35,360 bases of DNA from Bacteroidota bacterium (GTDB taxonomy: Bacteria > Bacteroidota > Ignavibacteria > SZUA-365). Both the position numbers and the translations under genes were made by a program. Shown here one piece after another: positions 32,665 through 35,360 of this stretch. The notes beneath the pieces were generated by a model. That model was not told the DNA's origin and ran no database searches. It worked only from the letters and a program-made list of their open reading frames with translations. The number at the start of each line of letters is the position of its first letter. Within the stretch, counting starts at the first letter, position 1. The DNA lies in NCBI GenBank assembly GCA_029907355.1, contig JARYLZ010000026.1:1-35360 (forward strand). Direction: 5' to 3'.

Positions 32665-33828
32665 GTGAGCGGAAAAGGAACATTGGGTTTTCTCTGCACA
32701 TCCACGGCGTTGGGCGGGGCCGAGCTGAACGCGGTTCGTCTGGCGGGTTGGCTTGCCGCGCGGGGACGCCGCTGCATCGCGATCGGAGCGGAAGCCGGCC
32801 CCTACCTCGAACGATGCGTCGAAGCCGGAATTGAGACGGCGGATATCAAGCCGTTCGCGCGCTGGGGTATTCCCTTCTCCGCCCATCGCCTCAGCCGCAT
32901 TGTCCGCGATAGAGGGGTGGACCTTATCGTGTCGTTTTCCTCACAGGACACGCACATCGCCGCTGCCGCATCCCTCTTCGGCCGCAAGCGCGTCCCTTTT
33001 GCCCACTACCAGCAGATGCAAATCGGATCACCGCGTCGCGATCTTTTCCATCGGCTCGAACATTCCCTGCTCTCTGCATGGATCGCTCCCCTTCCCTGGC
33101 TCGCGCAACAAGCGCGGGAACTCACGCGAATCGCACCGGGGAAAATCGCCGTTATACCGTACGGGTTGGAACTCGATCGATTCCGTCGCCGCTCGGGGTC
33201 GCGGAAACACGCGCGCACCATTCTCTCGCTCCCCGACGATGCCTTCGTCATCGGCACGGTCGGCCGATTGGACCGAGGCAAGGGCCAGGAGTACCTCCTC
33301 CGAGCCGCCGCGAGGCTTCCCGTGCAGGGTAAGCTCCTCATCCTCATCGTCGGAGAGGATACACGCGGCGAACACCAGAGGTACGGCGAGTTCCTTCGGG
33401 GCCTTACCAGAGAACTCGGTCTCGAACAGGCGGTGCGGTTCCTGCCGTTCCGGCTGGACATCGAAACCGTTTTCCATGCCATGGACATTTTCGTCCTGAC
33501 CAGCTTATCCGAAACCTTCGGTATGGTGACCGTCGAGGCATTGGCGTCGGGTCTACCCGTCGTCGGTACCAACACGGCCGGCACACCCGAAATCATCCAT
33601 GACGGCGAGACGGGATTGCTCGTCGCTCCCGGCGATCCGGAGCGCCTGGCGCGGGCCCTCTACACGCTGATGGAAACACCGGAACTCCGTCACCGACTCG
33701 CGGAACAAGGGCGGCGGCACGCGGAGGAACGCTTTTCCCACCACCGGCAATGCGAGGAAATCGAAAAATTGGTCGACCGAATAATCGGGGAAAAAAATTT
33801 GGGCCAAGCCTCGTCCTTTTCCCGTTGA
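32665..33828 (+). CDS. GT4 family glycosyltransferase
   Basis: The 387-residue protein is a GT-B fold retaining glycosyltransferase. The N-terminal half begins LGFLCTSTALGGAELNAVRLAGWLAARG, typical for GT4. In the C-terminal half are PYGLELDRF (165-173), IGTVGRLDRGKG (196-207; Arg201 and Lys206 bind the donor phosphates) and the E-x7-E motif SETFGMVTVEALASGLPVVGT (Glu283, Glu291). It would add a sugar from a nucleotide donor to a lipid, polysaccharide or protein acceptor at the inner membrane face. The start codon is GTG 32665, with no clear Shine-Dalgarno sequence. It follows lipoprotein B by 80 bases on the same strand and could be read through from that operon. No other sugar genes are adjacent. 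Confidence 0.93.
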   Translation: MSGKGTLGFLCTSTALGGAELNAVRLAGWLAARGRRCIAIGAEAGPYLERCVEAGIETADIKPFARWGIPFSAHRLSRIVRDRGVDLIVSFSSQDTHIAAAASLFGRKRVPFAHYQQMQIGSPRRDLFHRLEHSLLSAWIAPLPWLAQQARELTRIAPGKIAVIPYGLELDRFRRRSGSRKHARTILSLPDDAFVIGTVGRLDRGKGQEYLLRAAARLPVQGKLLILIVGEDTRGEHQRYGEFLRGLTRELGLEQAVRFLPFRLDIETVFHAMDIFVLTSLSETFGMVTVEALASGLPVVGTNTAGTPEIIHDGETGLLVAPGDPERLARALYTLMETPELRHRLAEQGRRHAEERFSHHRQCEEIEKLVDRIIGEKNLGQASSFSR

Positions 33829-34927
33829 TTTTCACCCGAAAAACCCTCCCGCGCGGCGGAAGCGGCTCCACGCGACAATATCACCGGGCGTCTCGGCCCC
33901 CAAGCATGCACCGGCTCTGGCTAAAATTGAGAACCCTCAGGAGGTTTTGCACTCGATACACCGATGCAGCGAGCGATAAGCGCTATGTGTCGGCATGCCC
34001 CTGATGAAGTAACCCAATGATCACGGTCGGTTCTCGGAAAATGAACACCCGTCGCAATCCGAATGAACGGGCATGCCGGAAAGTGCAGCGGTATCTCCCA
34101 TGTTGGGGGACTAAAGGGGTGCGCGATAGGATAGGCGTTTCGCCGCCAACCACAGCCGATCAAGAGATTCCCCGGTCTTCCCTGTCGAGGCGGCCCCACG
34201 ACGATTCAGCCCGGCTTCAACGTGTCGGTGATCGATATCAGCGGTGAATGCCGTGCCGGTGGCGATGTCTTTCCAACAGACGACACTGCCCCATTCAACG
34301 CGAAACCTCTTTCATCCCCTCGTCCGTCAGCTCAAAAACACATCCTGATGCGACTGCCGGCACTCGAGCGCCGGGAGTAAAAGTTCCCGTTTCCCAATCA
34401 TCTCTCTTCCCATCACCTCTGGATTGATGCCTTCCTCCGATCGATGCCGACTCACGATCGACTCGGTTTCCCAACGGATATCGCCGTCATTCCTCGCCGG
34501 TCCATTCACTCGAAATCACGGGTAAAACCGACTCCGCATACGATTGTCGTAGGAAACTCTCTTGACTTAAGGGGAGAGATTGACGAGATTCGTCCCGTTC
34601 TCATTCCACAACCGTACGTACCACCAAACGACAAAGTCTTTCCTGAAAGGCGTGGACTTGTTCGTTTCCCGGTCAATGTCCGCCGATGTCAAGCGCGTTC
34701 CGCGTGGTAATTTTCGCTGGAAAGAACGTATACACTCCCACTCATCACGAGGGGGTTTTCCGATGGCTGTGTGCCGGATGAACCCTTGTGATACACATCG
34801 GGGCAACGAGAAACGGTCCGCGGCATGGCAGGCTTGCATCACATCACTCACTCCCGAAGCGAATCGACACTCTTTTCCATAGCGGGACAATCCCGACACG
34901 TCATTCTTCACAGCAATGGAGGATTTC
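33829..34927. other. Gene-free spacer
   Basis: About 1.1 kb after the glycosyltransferase gene. Frames on both strands are short and lack ribosome-binding sites. A plus-strand stretch from about 34198 to 34380 reads VSVIDISGECRAGGDVFPTDDTAP, faintly like the start of TIGR04076 proteins, but it has no start site and loses the pattern, so at most it is a remnant. No RNA gene, repeat or mobile element was recognised. Confidence 0.4.
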
Positions 34928-35332
34928 ATGACGAAGAAAACCATTTGGGCGGTGATCGCCGTGTTCATCGCGTGGGCGATCTTGGATTTCATCCTCCACA
35001 ATCTTCTCCTCTCGTCTCTCTACGAGCAGACGAAACAACTCTGGCGCCCGTTAGCAGAGATGAACATGCCCTTGATGTATGTCGTCACCCTCGTGCTTTC
35101 AATCTGTTTTTGCGTGATCTATGGTTTTCTCGTCGAACCGAAATCGATCGGCAGGGGGACGCTTTACGGCATCGTCACGGGCCTCGGCATGGGCTTCTCC
35201 ATGGGTTTCGGTTCATACGTCAGCATGCCCATCCCGCTCTCTTTGGCCTTCGCATGGTTCATCGGTTCGTGGGTTGAATTCATCATCGGCGGTATACTCG
35301 TCGGTTTGATCATCCGGCCCGCCAAGCAGTAA
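34928..35332 (+). CDS. Small four-helix membrane protein, unknown function
   Basis: The 134-residue protein has four hydrophobic segments at about 6-26 (IWAVIAVFIAWAILDFILH), 46-66 (LMYVVTLVLSICFCVIYGFLV), 75-97 (GTLYGIVTGLGMGFSMGFGSYV) and 101-126 (PLSLAFAWFIGSWVEFIIGGILVGLII). LHNLLLSSLYEQTKQLWRPLAEM between the first two resembles uncharacterised bacterial membrane proteins I cannot name with confidence. ATG 34928 is supported by GGAGG at 34918-34922; the ATG at 34916 overlaps that site and is unlikely. It stands alone after a long spacer. No function is suggested. Confidence 0.8.
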   Translation: MTKKTIWAVIAVFIAWAILDFILHNLLLSSLYEQTKQLWRPLAEMNMPLMYVVTLVLSICFCVIYGFLVEPKSIGRGTLYGIVTGLGMGFSMGFGSYVSMPIPLSLAFAWFIGSWVEFIIGGILVGLIIRPAKQ

Positions 35333-35360
35333 CATCAGGCAGGACGGGCACAGGCGGGGA

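Noticed and set aside
34198-34380. Possible TIGR04076-like remnant
   Set aside because: Only a few residues (GECRAG, GDVF) match, the expected downstream motifs are absent and no start is present.

Overview
Organism. The window looks like a member of the Bacteroidota/Chlorobiota side of the FCB group. Two secreted proteins end in type IX secretion-style sorting domains (PNPxxG / PNPFNP motifs). One surface protein ends in the paired dockerin-like repeats typical of that group. Several genes lack a Shine-Dalgarno sequence. The three stable-RNA promoters share a TTG-N19/20-TAnnTT layout like that of Bacteroidetes primary sigma factors. Genes are GC-rich, while some spacers are clearly AT-richer. 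No species can be named from this sequence alone.

Layout. 1-1288 (minus): a secreted seven-blade WD40 protein cut by the window edge, probably the front half of a WD40-caspase protein. 1795-4948 (plus): two secreted proteins. 5055-5139: tRNA-Ser(UGA). 5361-6872: a stand-alone class I glutamine amidotransferase and a secreted M23 peptidase. 7239-8093 (minus): a DUF6920-like membrane-anchored protein. 8094-12003: almost 4 kb with only one convincing gene, a small DUF2892 membrane protein. 12004-13728 (minus): a bacterial dynamin-like GTPase. 14055-14129: tRNA-Val(UAC), followed by a DUF4412-like lipoprotein and an M14 carboxypeptidase. 17038-19053 (minus): uvrB, divergent from an RmlD-like reductase that overlaps a DEAD-box RNA helicase gene. 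21669-23534 (minus): an HTH/coiled-coil protein followed by clpX, separated by a strong hairpin. 23744-27214: gamma-glutamyltransferase divergent from a secreted von Willebrand A protein. 27222-27325 (minus): the small SRP RNA, previously easy to miss because it lies between protein genes, with a clear promoter. 27611-28180 (minus): a DUF192 protein. 28453-32584 (plus): a tight five-gene run of ECF sigma factor, anti-sigma factor, outer-membrane barrel protein and two paralogous lipoproteins. 32665-33828: a GT4 glycosyltransferase. 33829-34927: a gene-free spacer. 34928-35332: a four-helix membrane protein.

How it fits together. Most genes are single housekeeping or envelope functions (DNA repair, proteolysis, RNA unwinding, SRP targeting, peptidoglycan and glutathione metabolism). 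The one cluster that looks like a dedicated system is the sigma/anti-sigma/outer-membrane/lipoprotein cassette at 28453-32584. Its genes overlap or nearly touch, and the two lipoproteins share an almost identical acidic segment straight after the lipidated cysteine. Its function is unknown. The other regulatory element worth attention is the 12-bp hairpin directly in front of clpX. No CRISPR array, insertion sequence, phage or integrase was seen.
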